Shown piece after piece: positions 23,724-35,600 of a DNA stretch of 64,000 bases (the first letter of the stretch is position 1; each line of letters begins with the position of its first letter). Origin of the DNA: Phallus indusiatus (lineage: Eukaryota > Basidiomycota > Agaricomycetes > Phallales > Phallaceae). Below the pieces are notes generated by a model. It saw only the letters and a program-made list of their open reading frames with translations, searched no databases and had not been told where the DNA came from. The DNA is taken from NCBI GenBank assembly GCA_027605045.1, contig JAQFWX010000123.1, positions 1 to 64,000 on the forward strand, read 5' to 3'. The translations under genes were made by a program, and so were the position numbers.

Positions 23724-26700
23724 ATGGCTGACTTGACGGGAGGTATAAAAATATATGGTACGTTTAAAATTTCTCATTCAAGTTTGGATTTATTTCATCC
23801 CTGATCCCTCTGGATAAAGATATTTGCTTGATCAATCCCCCACCCTCCTCATGGAAAAGTAAACCCGAGTTCCAAATAAAGATTCAAAACGGAAACCAAG
23901 TGAGAAAGAGCACCAAACGTGCATCACAGAAAGCTGATAACAGCTATGTGGCCTGGGACGAGTCTTTCGTATTGTACGTTAAAACTCACGATCTCTTTCG
24001 ATGTCATCTTACATTACAATATAGTACCGGTAAACCTATTGAAGACACGCTCCTTATTTTTACCGTCATCCGGATCCGTCCATTCAAAGACGATAGAATT
24101 GGCCCGTGCGAAGGCCGGGTCACTGAGCTCCTCAAAATACAAGGTAGTTCTAGTCATAAAAAATCGTAGTTAGTCTAATATTCACGTAATTACAGATCCA
24201 TGTAAATTAAACGTGGCTGAGAAATGCCACTTAACATTCAAGATTGAAAAATTATCCGACGTTGCTTCGGAAGCGATAGAAGAAGCATCAGCAGTATTGG
24301 GGAGTCTACCGAATCTGAAGGTCCTAGCTAAGGGGGCCGAATTAGTCACCTCTGCGGCGCAGGCTTACAGTGATAATGAGACTACCTGGTCATCGTTTAT
24401 CGGCAAATTCGAGGTTTTGGTAAAAGTAGTAGATGAAGTTTCCGAGGTAATTTCTAATCAAATTTTCCATTGCCTTTTTTCAGTTCTTTTTTTTTAGATA
24501 AGCCCATATGTGAAGGTAGCGTGGAGTGTTCTGTCTGTTATTCCAAAGGTAAAAGCATTTTTATCTTTCTCATTAGCATACCGAGCTAAAAATTTTATGT
24601 AAGACGATCATCGCGAAAAAGAATCGCGACGACAAAATTAAACAGCTATTTGATAAACTGGAGGACGTTTACGACTACATTACGGATGCGAAACGGCTAT
24701 CTGAGCTTACCCAGTCCCAGTCCAAGACACTTTCCGCTGTGGTTCTGCAAACCACAGAATGCGCCTATTTTATACGAGCATATTGTACCGAAGATACAGG
24801 TACTATTCTCATTATATCTTATAATTTTGCAATCAAGTCTGATGCTCGATCTTTAGTCAAGAACACATTGAAAGGAATCATCGGTAGTGCGGATGCCAAG
24901 ATTCAAGCTTTCAACGACAAACTAGACCGTCTCATGAATGCTATGAAAGATTCAGTCAATCTTGAAACTGGCATTATAACACTTCGGGTGTCAGAGAAAA
25001 TCATCGAACTAAGTACGTCAATATATCGAGCTGGTATTATTCTCGATTCATGACCTTGTTTCACAAGATGAAATCACATGGCTCGAGGAAATTCCGTACG
25101 ATTCGGGGGCCGGGTATTTCCCACATAAAGAATGTCTACAGGGGACTCGACAAAAGCTGATCAATGAAATATTTGAATGGGCCAATGACGATTCATCGAC
25201 ACAAATACTTGTGCTTAGTGGGCAAGCTGGGATAGGAAAGTCTGCAATAGCACATACGGTCGCTAAACTGTTCAAAGAACAGAACCGACTTGGGTCCATG
25301 TTCTGTTTCAGCCAAGGTTTCGCTGGCCGGCGCAATTGTCTCTTTAGCACTATATCCCGCGACTTGGCGGACAGCGACATCATGTGGAGAAAGGAATTGG
25401 TGAATGTTATTAACAACGACTCTGCGGTTAGGAAGAAGGAGGACGCCAGAACGCAATTTGACGAACTTATTATCAAGCCTTCCGAGACCGTGGCAACGAT
25501 TGGACCCGTAGTTATCGTCATAGATGCTTTGGACGAAAGTGGGGATCGTAGTGAACGCAAGGAGATTCTGGAAATCCTCCTCAATAGATGGACCGAGCTT
25601 CCGAAAAATTATCGTTTAATTGTTACCACTCGCCCAGAACAAGATGTCGAGGAGCAATGCCAAAAATCCGGTATTTTATGTAAGGAAATGGGCGATATTG
25701 ACGCAGACGAAACGCGTCACGATATCGAAGCATATGCCTTGAAGCGTCTGGATTCAATATCGTCGATGCTGGGCAAGATAGATGAAGATTGGCACCGTGC
25801 ACTAGCCGGGCACGCCCAAGGTCTTTTCCAGTGGGCCCAGACAGCTTGCGGGTTCATTGATAACGGCGTGAGGATTCCCGAACTCTTACAGAAGAATTGG
25901 GAAACCTGTGTGTCAAACTCGTCCTTGTCGTTGTATGCATTATATCGCGGAATCATTTCAAGCCAACCAGAATCTCAATACGACTTTTTTCAAGAAAGGT
26001 TCAAGGCGATCGTAGGTGCAATCATCACGGCGCGGGAACCCCTTTCAATCGACGCGCTACAAAATATCTTTAAGGATGATATTCAAGATATCAGGTCGAT
26101 ACTCAGCCCGTTCGGTTCATTCTTCTCCGGCATTCACGACCCGTCAGGATCTACCCCGGTACGACCTCTCCATACGTCGCTATTCGACTTCTTCAAGACC
26201 AAAAAAATCTACGAGAAAAACCAACGAAATGGTGAAAAAATAAACGAGTACTACATCGACACATCAGACCAAAGCCGGATGACGCTCGGTTGTCTCAAGG
26301 TGATGAATCGGATGCTGCGCTTCAATATCTGTCAGCTTGAGACATCGCACCTGCGCAATTGGAAGGTGCCTGATTTGGATTCACGTCGCGAGAAAGCCAT
26401 TCCGTTGCATCTGTCGTATTCATGTCAGTTTTGGACCTTTCATCTCCATTCCTCGCCTGTTAGCAGAGAACTCATTCGTGAAATTCGGAAATTGATGGAT
26501 GGCAACCTGTTATATTATTTTGAGGCACTCAGTTTGTTATATGCGGTTGAGCATGGTTGCGTGGCAATGCGAGAGATAATGGATTGGTGTCAAGTAGGTG
26601 ATTTTTCCTTTGTCTATTGCATATTTATTAACTTAATCAAATGGTAGGATACAGATAGTAACCTAGCTGAGGATGCAATGGATGCACAGAAGTTCGGGTT

Positions 26701-29144
26701 CGATTTTCAAGATGTTATGAAAATGAGCACACCGCATCTTTATCTTTCCGCACTTCCCTTTGCCCCTCGTGATTCATTCGTATCCAGAAAGTATCTTGAG
26801 AGATATCCTGGTCTGTTTACATTCGATGTTGGTCAACCTGTCGGCTCTTCACCTAAAATCAGATTCGTGCACAAGAATTCCGATAGTCGGTTTTGCAAAA
26901 GGCTTGTCTTTTCTCCGAAAGGCAGATATTACGCGACTGTATCCTCCTGCAGTTTGAATGTATGGAACTACATAACAGAGGAGGAGGTTAATTGTTGGGA
27001 TACGGATCTCACAAGTCACTTTGGTTCACGGAGCATTTGCCACACCGTCTTTTCCTCTGATGGCGAATCGGTTTTCTGTTGTTTTGAGCACAGTGATATC
27101 CTGATATGGAATATAGTGACAAAGGAAACAGCGATAGAGAGATATGAGGATATAGTCGGCGATGCCGTGTGTTATCATTGCACCATCTCGACGGACGGAC
27201 GTTTTATAATCTGGTGCATGGAAGATGAAGCATTCCTACTCGATCGAGGAACTCGTCAGATTGTTAAACGGTTTGAAGAATGGTACTGTTTCTCTGCGAT
27301 TTCTCCCCATGGTGAATGGTTTGCCCTTGGTTGCGGCAGCAGTGATGTCGATGGGGTGTACATATGGAATACCAGAAACCAAACACAGCACTGTTTCATA
27401 CCCTGTGATCCTTGGGATAATCCGGTGCTCACTGATAATTACTTCGCTTTTCAAGAAGACGACTCCACGATAGAGATCTGGGATGTGCGGTCAAACACTA
27501 AAGTCACCGAAATTCAGCGCAGGTCATATATCACAAGCTTCTGCATTTCCCCCGATGACCAATACATCCTTGTTACTATAGCCGGAATGTACTCGGTTTG
27601 GAGAGTGTCTACTGGAGAATTAATCAGTCAATCCTATGTAGACGATCTTGATCGCTGTTCAGGATTCTCACATGATTCCAAGACGATCGCATTGGGCACG
27701 GGGGATGGTACACTCTACGTTCAACGATGGGATGAAAGTATAGAAATGACTCATCCAAACGGCAACGAAATTGAGAGTGTATTTGAAAATTGGCTGCGGG
27801 GTTCATATCTTATTCTTCGGTATGCGACGGTGCTCGATGAGTATCGCCTCCAGATTTCGGATATTACAACAACAAACACGATAATATTTGAAGCAGAACT
27901 TGGAGACTACGGACCCGTCAGTGTTTCTCCGGATGAGGAAAACGTGCGTGTGGCATACGTTACCAGTCACCACGGAATCTGTCTCTGGAACGACAAAGAA
28001 GGCGAAACCGTTATAGACGGATCAATCCATTCAATCACTGCACTCATGTGTTCGGACAACTTTGTGATTTTTGGACACAAAAAAACCATTAATATATGGG
28101 ATAGCCGTACCCGCCATTTGGTTCGCAACCCGGTAGACTTGCCGTATGAACTAAAATCCCTTCTTCCCGTGCGAGGTAGTACCCGCTTTGCTGTCATATA
28201 TGACGATCAGGTGGAACTTAGGGATTGCGAATCGGGTAACAGAGTAGGGGAAACATTTAGATTTAACTCCTGTTCCCCGATTGCTGTTTCTGCCAACGGG
28301 AAACATCTCATAGTACGCGCGTCCAAAGATGAGGTCAGGGTTTTGGATCAAACGGGAGCAATATTGAACTCGATTCCATTCTCACGTAGTGACACCAGAT
28401 GGCGGCTATCCCTGAATGGCAAATATCTGACATGGATTGATACTATCGACATCAAACTCTTCGATGTGGACACGGAAACCACGGAAACATTGCTCACTGA
28501 CCCATCATTTTATCGACCGACCCGGGACTGTTGGCTCTCCAATGACTCAAAATGTATCATAATAATGTCTGATGATCATTGGGGGTGCATTTTTCTAGAT
28601 ATCTGGGACATACAACCGAAAAACATGATCATCAAAAAAATTCGATACCCGTGTTATCCAGAGACAGTAACCCTAGATATGAGCAAAAAACGTCTGGTAG
28701 TTGTATCTCCACGGCCTCGGGAATGTTATGTCTGGGACCTGGATACATTAGAGATAATGTCTAATATTCGGCACAACTTCGCTCCTCCACTCACCCCCGA
28801 TAATTCCGACGCTGAGAGGTAAGTTCAGTATCACTTACATTGAGTGTGGTTCACTCAAGGAAACCCTCAGACTATCGATATTGTACAAGACAGAGACATT
28901 GGAATACGCATTGATGGCTTGGAAAAAAGCTTCACTCTCTGCTTCTGCTAGTGTTAAGACAGATTACGACGGGTGGATTTTGAGTCCGCAGGATGAGCTT
29001 TTGTTTTGGGTTCCAGAAACGATGAGAAAGAGACTCTGGATTCCATGCATGGCGCATATGCCGTATCGAAACTTTACAAAACTAAATTTCACAAATTTCG
29101 TACATGGTTCTGATTGGACGAAATGTAAATCCAGAAACACCTAA
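23724..29144 (+). CDS. NLR-like receptor, copy A: C2-like, NACHT, WD40 (STAND NTPase)
   Basis: Ten exons: 23724-23757, 23820-23973, 24025-24143, 24196-24446, 24498-24548, 24604-24799, 24857-25012, 25068-26593, 26648-28818 and 28871-29144. They join exactly in frame to 1643 residues. Residues 1-102 resemble a C2 domain (WKSKPEFQIKI, WDESFVF, DDRIGPCEGRV). Residues 103-320 are helical. The NACHT NTPase has Walker A GQAGIGKS (372-379), Walker B VVIVIDALDE (468-477) and the sensor-like LIVTTRPEQD. Residues about 830-1550 hold degenerate WD repeats (DDSTIEIWDVRS, GVYIWNTRN). The C-terminal exon has the usual end ELLFWVPE and FVHGSDWTKC. Family members are signal-responsive NTPases; fungal relatives control heterokaryon incompatibility. 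The role here is inferred. The 51-base intron 23974-24024 is in frame and stop-free, so retention would also give a protein. Confidence 0.86.
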
Positions 29145-29689
29145 AATCCAAACAGAATTTTTTCAATACATGTGGGTTGTGTATAAAAAGTTAACCATAT
29201 GTTATCAAATTACCGAGATTTACTTTTACATAAATGTCTGTGCCGAACACTTCAACTTTCAGCTCAAAAAAGCATATTATAACCAATTTTATTCCGGCTT
29301 CAATTTGCGCTCAGATGACTGAAAGAAAAAGCACAAGAACAAGCGGCGGGATTTTCATAAAATCGAAAATTCCCGAGATTGGGTCCAAAAATTGAGTGGA
29401 ATTGGCATTCGGTGGGCGATCGGCATTAAAGGACACCCAAGCACGTCGTGCCATAATGGCGTCGCGACTCGGCGATACGCCCGGGCCGGCCTTTGTGTAG
29501 TAAAGGCGAAAAAGAGCAGTTCGTCACGCAACTTCCTGCTCGTTCAAGCACAAGTTTCGCGTCTGCCCATGCATCAATTTTAACCCAGGTGCCAATTTTA
29601 AGTGCTATGCGCCTGCATCACTGCTTTGTACCATTGACATGTAATATAGTAAACAATAATTGGTCTTTTTCAATAAGCTGGTTACCTCC

Positions 29690-30400
29690 TTGAGGTTACG
29701 ATAGCAAGAATAATTTACGGATGGCACGTGTACGACAAGTGAGAGATCTTGAGCACAGCAGTCAACAGAACGACACATGAAGGTAAAGTGTGTGTTAGCG
29801 GAGGACTGGTATAGATGGAACAAGAAGAACAAAATGAAGACAGGGAGTAACTAAGCCCAGTGTTCAAGCTGAAACAAAAGGGGTCAAGAAACCATCACCC
29901 AGAAAGATTGAACCGGGGTAGGCCAGAGAATAATGAGCAGTTGTCAATACACAGTCACCCAAAGCTTGTGTACGAAACCTAGGTGGCGATGAACGTGGAA
30001 CCAGCGAAAGTAAGGATGAGAATGTGGTCTGGCAAATTCATCAACATTCATCGGACGCCGTGTGAAATGAACGATATATACCCGAGCGTCACGTAAAAAG
30101 GACCTGCATATTGGATTTCGTTCGTGGTCTGACTCGTTCGTTTAGGAAAAGATAATGGTCATCATATCCGTGGGAATACGAAAAGGGACTCTGCAGCTCG
30201 GTCTTGAACGTTGAACCTATGACATCAATTGGCCAAGCTCGTAGTCTCGAGAGCGCCATTTTCTTCAAAAAGCATGTACGTCCTTGGCCCTCCGTCCAAC
30301 AACCTCCAACGACGCCCACACCCTCCTATGACGATACATGAGATTGTGTTTTTGTCTCACGCCATCTCCCAACAAGATTGACACTTCCATACGAGTAGCC
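29690..30400. repeat. NLR downstream flank block, copy after NLR A
   Basis: Matches 38480-39160 after NLR B in order: gacaagtgagagatcttgagc, cacatgaaggtaaagtgtgtg, cccaaagcttgtgtacgaaa, aggacctgcatat, catcatatccgtgggaa and cctccaacgacgcccac. The identity is visible by eye and colinear. Confidence 0.65.
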
Positions 30401-31051
30401 ATAGAATGTGTCTCGAGTCCTGTTCCGTTCTAAAGGAGAAAAGTGGTCAATTGGTCTTATGGTTCGTTTTTTAGCATGCGAGCACTTACGGCAGGCATAC
30501 GTTTGAAGACTATCACCCATCCCATGAACAAACTTTGATTTATCACGGAACGAGATGAGAACCCATGCCTTTGTAACGGTTCATCGAACTGCAGCTCGAG
30601 AGACGAAAAGAAGGTTACACTCTGCAGTGATAATGATATCCCAAGTATTGTGTCCCAACAACAACTCATCACTGTCCTCGTCATCCTACCCATCTTCCAT
30701 AACAATTTGGGTTGAACCTTCATCGTCCCACTTTCTAAACTGAGATCTCTTTGTAACGTGGCAACCCTCTTTTCGTTCCGTGGCGCCTCGTCCGATAACA
30801 CCCATAAGGACTAAAAGTCTCATATGAATTGTGACTGACCGGTGCCTTCATAATATCCAGATGATGCTATAAAGTCTCGGTATAAACAAGAAAACAAACA
30901 GCGACTACACCAAAATCACCTGCGGACCTCGTGTTACCGGGATCCACGCTCGCAGTGCACCTAGCCCTGTATCGTCATCCGGCACGTTGCAATCTGGATT
31001 AGACATGAAAGAGTAACGTTCTTTTAGACGAAACTATATAAAAGCATTCGT

Positions 31052-31860
31052 TTAGTCAAAAAGAAGTGCACGCGAAGAAGGATAGGACGGAAAGAGTACC
31101 GCAGGAGATCTATAGGGTCGAGATGAATGTAAGTTTCCACATACGATACATACCGACCGGCCGTGTATTATCTGTGTCGACGCTGGTGCATGTGTAGACA
31201 ACGTTCGCAGGATACGAATACAATATGAATGGATTGTGCATATACGTATCTGTGATCCACCAAATGACGTCGATACTCTGCACGAATAAAAGAGAAGAAT
31301 GTCGCGTTTTTTGTCGGAAGGCGTTGTATGAGACGTCTGAAGGGATCGAGGGTTGTCTACCAATTACAGTCCACAAACCGCGCTCGTCCTTGACGGTTGA
31401 CTAACTGTGTGGTAAATAAAGCCTAGAAATGACTTGTTGGTTCGTCTCGCTTCGTTTGAGATAATCGACGTAAGCTTTGTCTTTTTCGTTGAAAGTTCAT
31501 GTTACACAAGTTCATCGAGATGGGTTTGCTGACCGCAACGAGCGTATTCAGGACGGGGGAAGAACATATAATTGACGTTGATGTGAAGAGAATAACCAGG
31601 TTCGTTTCTTGAACATGTGACATACTGTCTATAGCGGTGGAAGTGAGAATATATGTATGGCGTTGATCGAGGATACTTACCATCCACATTGGGGTATCGT
31701 TCTGAATGAACTTGATAATTTATTGGCAGAATCCGCCTTCTGGTTTGAATTTGAGTGATAGCATGTAGCGACAGTACTTCCGAAGTGACATCCGCGGCTG
31801 GGAAGGCATCTGCTTAAGTGAGAGAGACACTGAGTCACGTACTGGCCGAGACGATCATTA
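31052..31860 (-). pseudogene. Unrecognised minus-strand gene remnant, copy 1
   Basis: The minus strand reads MSLRKYCRYMLSLKFKPEGG then a stop, then MWM at a GT donor. After an acceptor (ctatag) comes a segment sharing QETNLV and VAVSKPI with the copy at 39308-39622. Both copies keep the same GT-AG intron between the two parts. Copy 1 has at least one in-frame stop where copy 2 reads through. I do not recognise the family, and I cannot tell which frame follows the intron. It could be a small decayed gene that was duplicated along with the NLR unit, or conserved non-coding sequence. Confidence 0.3.
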
Positions 31861-32420
31861 GCGAGATGAAACGCACGGTTTGTAAGCTGAGTATTGTTAC
31901 CTATTCCAGTAGAATGGTGAGACCGTATGCGTTCGTTGAGTTTTGTTGAGCCGTGTGTAGTGAGGAATTCATCGTACGAAGTGTTCCGATTGTCCTATTC
32001 GAATGAACGGTTGTCATTTTATAAACAAAACAGCTGGGGTGACAACGCGTACCTCAGTTTAGTCATCTGTGGTTCATCCGAATGCAAACTCGAGGACGAT
32101 TTGCTCGAATATGCATCTTCTACTCCACAATGACAGGGTGAAGCGTTTTCAGTAAACTAAGTAAACCAAAGATAAGTGAGCATCCTAGAAGGAATAGGTA
32201 CAGGGAAAGAACAAACCCAAGACATGCCGTCGTGCTTGAATATGATAGTACAAGTCGACCGAATCAACAAGGAAGTGTTATGGGTGTAGTACTCTTCTAA
32301 CATACTTGGCAATGTAATCTTGGCTACTGCTGCGTCTCCAGAGTAGCATACGTATGATACATTTGATCATCCTCTCCGATAGATGCTAATCATGACGCGT
32401 TGGAGATGTGTTGAACTGAA
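31310..32420. repeat. NLR flank block: distal part after NLR A and upstream part before NLR B
   Basis: 31310-31900 matches 39180-39720 (gggtttgctgaccgcaacg; gaaacgaacctggtt). 31900-32330 matches 39720-40100 and, more weakly, 42830-43170: a shared ggggtgacaacg / gggatggcagcg segment, then cgatttgc, then a tail ending ggcaatgtaatctt or ggcgatgtaatctt. Confidence 0.6.
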
Positions 32421-32603
32421 GGGCGGAAGCCCACTACTGACTAGCGGGTTCACGGTGATTCGCAGTATCCACCTCGCCCCACGCGTCACCTTCCAAAAGG
32501 GGCCGGGGAGTCACGCAGTCACATAGCCTGGTCTCGAGGCTATGAGAATTCGAGTTTGGCACAAGGCGCTATCAAGAGCAGCTTTTTACCAAGTTTTGAT
32601 CGT

Positions 32604-32617
32604 GGTGCTCAGTACTT
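32604..32617 (+). promoter_or_regulatory. Shared element upstream of NLR B
   Basis: ggtgctcagtactt, about 45 bases before the NLR B start codon; counterpart of the elements before NLR A and NLR C. Confidence 0.4.
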
Positions 32618-32660
32618 GCTCGCCCTTTCCTTGTTTTTAGCAGTTCGACGATATTTGGAC

Positions 32661-35600
32661 ATGACTCTTTCGACGGAAGGCATAAAAATATCTGGTAACA
32701 TCCAAATTTTGTCATTCAAGTTTTGATTTATCTCATCCTTGATTCCTCTGGATAAAGATGTTCGCTTGATTAATCCCCTGGCACCCTCCTTATGGAAAAG
32801 TCATCCCAAGTTTCAAATAAAGATTGAGAACGGAAATCAAGCGAGAACGAGCACCGAGCGTGCATATAGGAAAGGTGATAACGATTGTGTGATCTGGGAC
32901 GAGTCCTTCATATTGTATGTTAAGACTCACAATCTGTTTTAATGTTACCTCATGTAAAAATATAGTACCGGTGGACCTGAAAATACGCTACTGACGTTCA
33001 CCGTTATCCGGACCCATCGATTCAGACCAGATGATAGAATTGGCTCGTGCGAAGGCCGGGTCATTGAGCTCCTCAAGACACAAAGTAATTCTGATTATTG
33101 AAAACATTATCGCTAGTCTAACACGTAAGTTACATGATTACAGGTCCATGCAAATTAGACGTACATGGGAAATTTCAATTAACATTCAAGATTGAGAAAT
33201 CATCCGATGTGACTTCGGAAGCGGTAGAACAAGCATTAGTGGTGGTAAGGAACCTCGCAAATCTGGAGGTCCCAACAAAGGGGGACTTAGTCACCTCTGT
33301 GGCTCAGGCTAACAGTGATAATGAGGCTACCTGGTCATCGTTTATCGGTAAATTCGAGGTTTTGGTAAAAGTAGTAGATGAAGTCTCCGAGGTATTTCCT
33401 TGATCAACCTTTTTTTACATTTTTAATTCTTTTCTTAGATAAGCCCATATGTGAAGGTGGCGTGGAGTGTTCTGTCTGTTATTCCAAAGGTAAAAGCATT
33501 TATTTTTCTCATTGACATACCGAGCTAAATTTTGTTTCTAAGACGATAATTGCGAAAAAGAATCGTGATGACAAAATTAAACAGTTATATAATAAACTAG
33601 AGGACGTTTACGACTACATTACGGATGCAAAACGGCTATCTGAGCTTACCCAAACCCAGTCTAAGACACTTTCCGCTGTGGTTCTGCAAACCACAGAATG
33701 CGCCTATTTTATACGAGCATATTGTACCGAAGATACAGGTACTATTCTCTTAATATTTTGCAATAAAGTCTAACGCTCGATCTTTAGTCAAGAACACATT
33801 GAAAGGAATCATCGGTAGTGCGGATGCCAAGATTCAAGCTTTCAATGACAAACTAGACCGTCTCATGAATGCCATGAAGGATTCAATCAATCTTGAAACT
33901 GGCATTATAACACTTCGGGTGTCGGAGAAAATCATCGAACTAAGTACATCAATATATCGAGCTAATATATTCTCGATCCATGACCTTGTTTCACAAGATG
34001 AAATCACATGGCTCGAGGAAATTCCGTACGATTCGGGGGCCGGGTATTTCCCACATAAAGAATGTCTACCGGGGACTCGACAAAAGCTGATCAATGAGAT
34101 ATTTGAATGGGCCAATGACGATTCATCGACACAAATACTTATGCTTAGTGGGCAAGCTGGAATAGGAAAATCCGCAATAGCACATACGGTCGCTAAATTG
34201 TTCAAAGAACAGAACCGACTCGGGTCAATGTTCTGTTTCAGCCAAGGTTTCCCTGGGCGACGCAATCGTCTTTTTAGCACTATATCCCGCAACCTGGCTG
34301 ATAGCGACATCATGTGGCGAAAAGAATTGGTAAAGGTTATTGGGACGGACTCCGATGTTCGGAAGGAGGACGCCAGAACGCAATTTGACGAACTTATTAT
34401 CAAGCCTTCGAGAAATGTGGCTACTATTGGACCCGTAGTGATCGTCGTGGATGCATTGGATGAAAGTGGGGATCGTAATGAACGTGGGGAAATTATGTAT
34501 ATCCTCCTCAATAGATGGACCGAGCTTCCGAAGAATTATCGTTTAATTGTTACCACTCGCCCAGAACAAGATATCGAGGAGCAATGCCAAAAATCCGGTA
34601 TTTCATGTAAACGGATGGGCGATATTGACGCAGACGAAACATGTAACGATATCGAAGCCTATGTTTCGAAGCGTTTGGAATCAATATCGTTGATTCTGGA
34701 CAAGATAGACAAGGGCTGGCGCATTATACTAGCCAGGCGTGCTCAAAGTCTTTTTCAGTGGGCCCAGACAGCTTGCGGGTTCATTGATAACGGCGTGAGG
34801 ATTCCCGAACTATTACAGAAGAATTGGGAAACCTGCGTGTCGAACTCGTCCTTGTCATTGTATGCATTATACGGCGAAATCATTTCAAATCAACCAGAAT
34901 CTCGATACGAATTTTTTCAAGAAAGGTTCAAGGCGATTGTAGGTGCAATCATCACGGCACGGGAACCGCTATCAATCCATGCGCTACAAAATATCTTTAA
35001 GGATGATATTCAAGATATCAGGTCGATACTCAGCCCGTTCGGTTCATTCTTCTCCGGCATTCATGACCCGCCAGGATTGGCTCTGGTACGACCTCTCCAT
35101 ACGTCGTTATTCGACTTCTTTATGGCCGAAAAAATCTACGAGAAAAACCAACGAAATGGTGAAAAAATAAACGAGTACTACATTGACACATCAAACCAAA
35201 GCCGGATGACGCTCGGTTGTCTCAAGGTGATGAATCGGATGCTGCGTTTCAATATCTGTCAGCTCGAGACATCACACCAGGACAGGTGGGATGTGCATGA
35301 TTTGGATTCACGCGTCGAGAAAGCCATTCCGCTGCATCTGTCGTATTCGTGTCGTTTTTGGACCTGTCATCTCCGGTCTTCTCCTATTAGCGATGAACTC
35401 GTTCATGAAATCCGGATATTAATGGATGATAACTTGTTGTATTATTTTGAGGTGCTCAGTTTGTTGAATGTGGTCGAGCGCGGTTGCGTGGCAATGCACG
35501 AAATAGCGGATTGGTGTCGAGTAAGTGATCCTTTACCTGTTGCATATTTAAATTTAATAACCGAATGAAATGGTACTAGGATGCAGATAGTGACCTGGCT

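Larger units (their letters stand above)
29145..32660. other. 3.5 kb between NLR A and NLR B, mostly duplicated flank
   Basis: Nearly all of it from 29690 on has a counterpart after NLR B. No intact gene is supported. Minus-strand stretches at 30090-30330, 30450-30800, 31050-31380 and 31420-31860 read like pieces of one or more decayed genes (see the separate entry). The 29330-29600 stretch shows nothing. Confidence 0.45.

Noticed and set aside
23733..23757. TATA box (ggtataaaaatat) before NLR A and in the same place in B and C
   Set aside because: It lies inside exon 1, where all three copies read GIKI and continue with a C2-like first strand; coding constraint explains it. A dual role cannot be excluded.
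32915..32965. Premature stops in NLR copy B
   Set aside because: They lie in a 51-base GT-AG intron at the same position in all copies; splicing keeps the frame open.
33834..34511. Long antisense frames in the NACHT exons (also 25048-25584 and 45356-45676)
   Set aside because: They recur because the sense exons are paralogous; they mirror conserved sense codons and have no features of their own.
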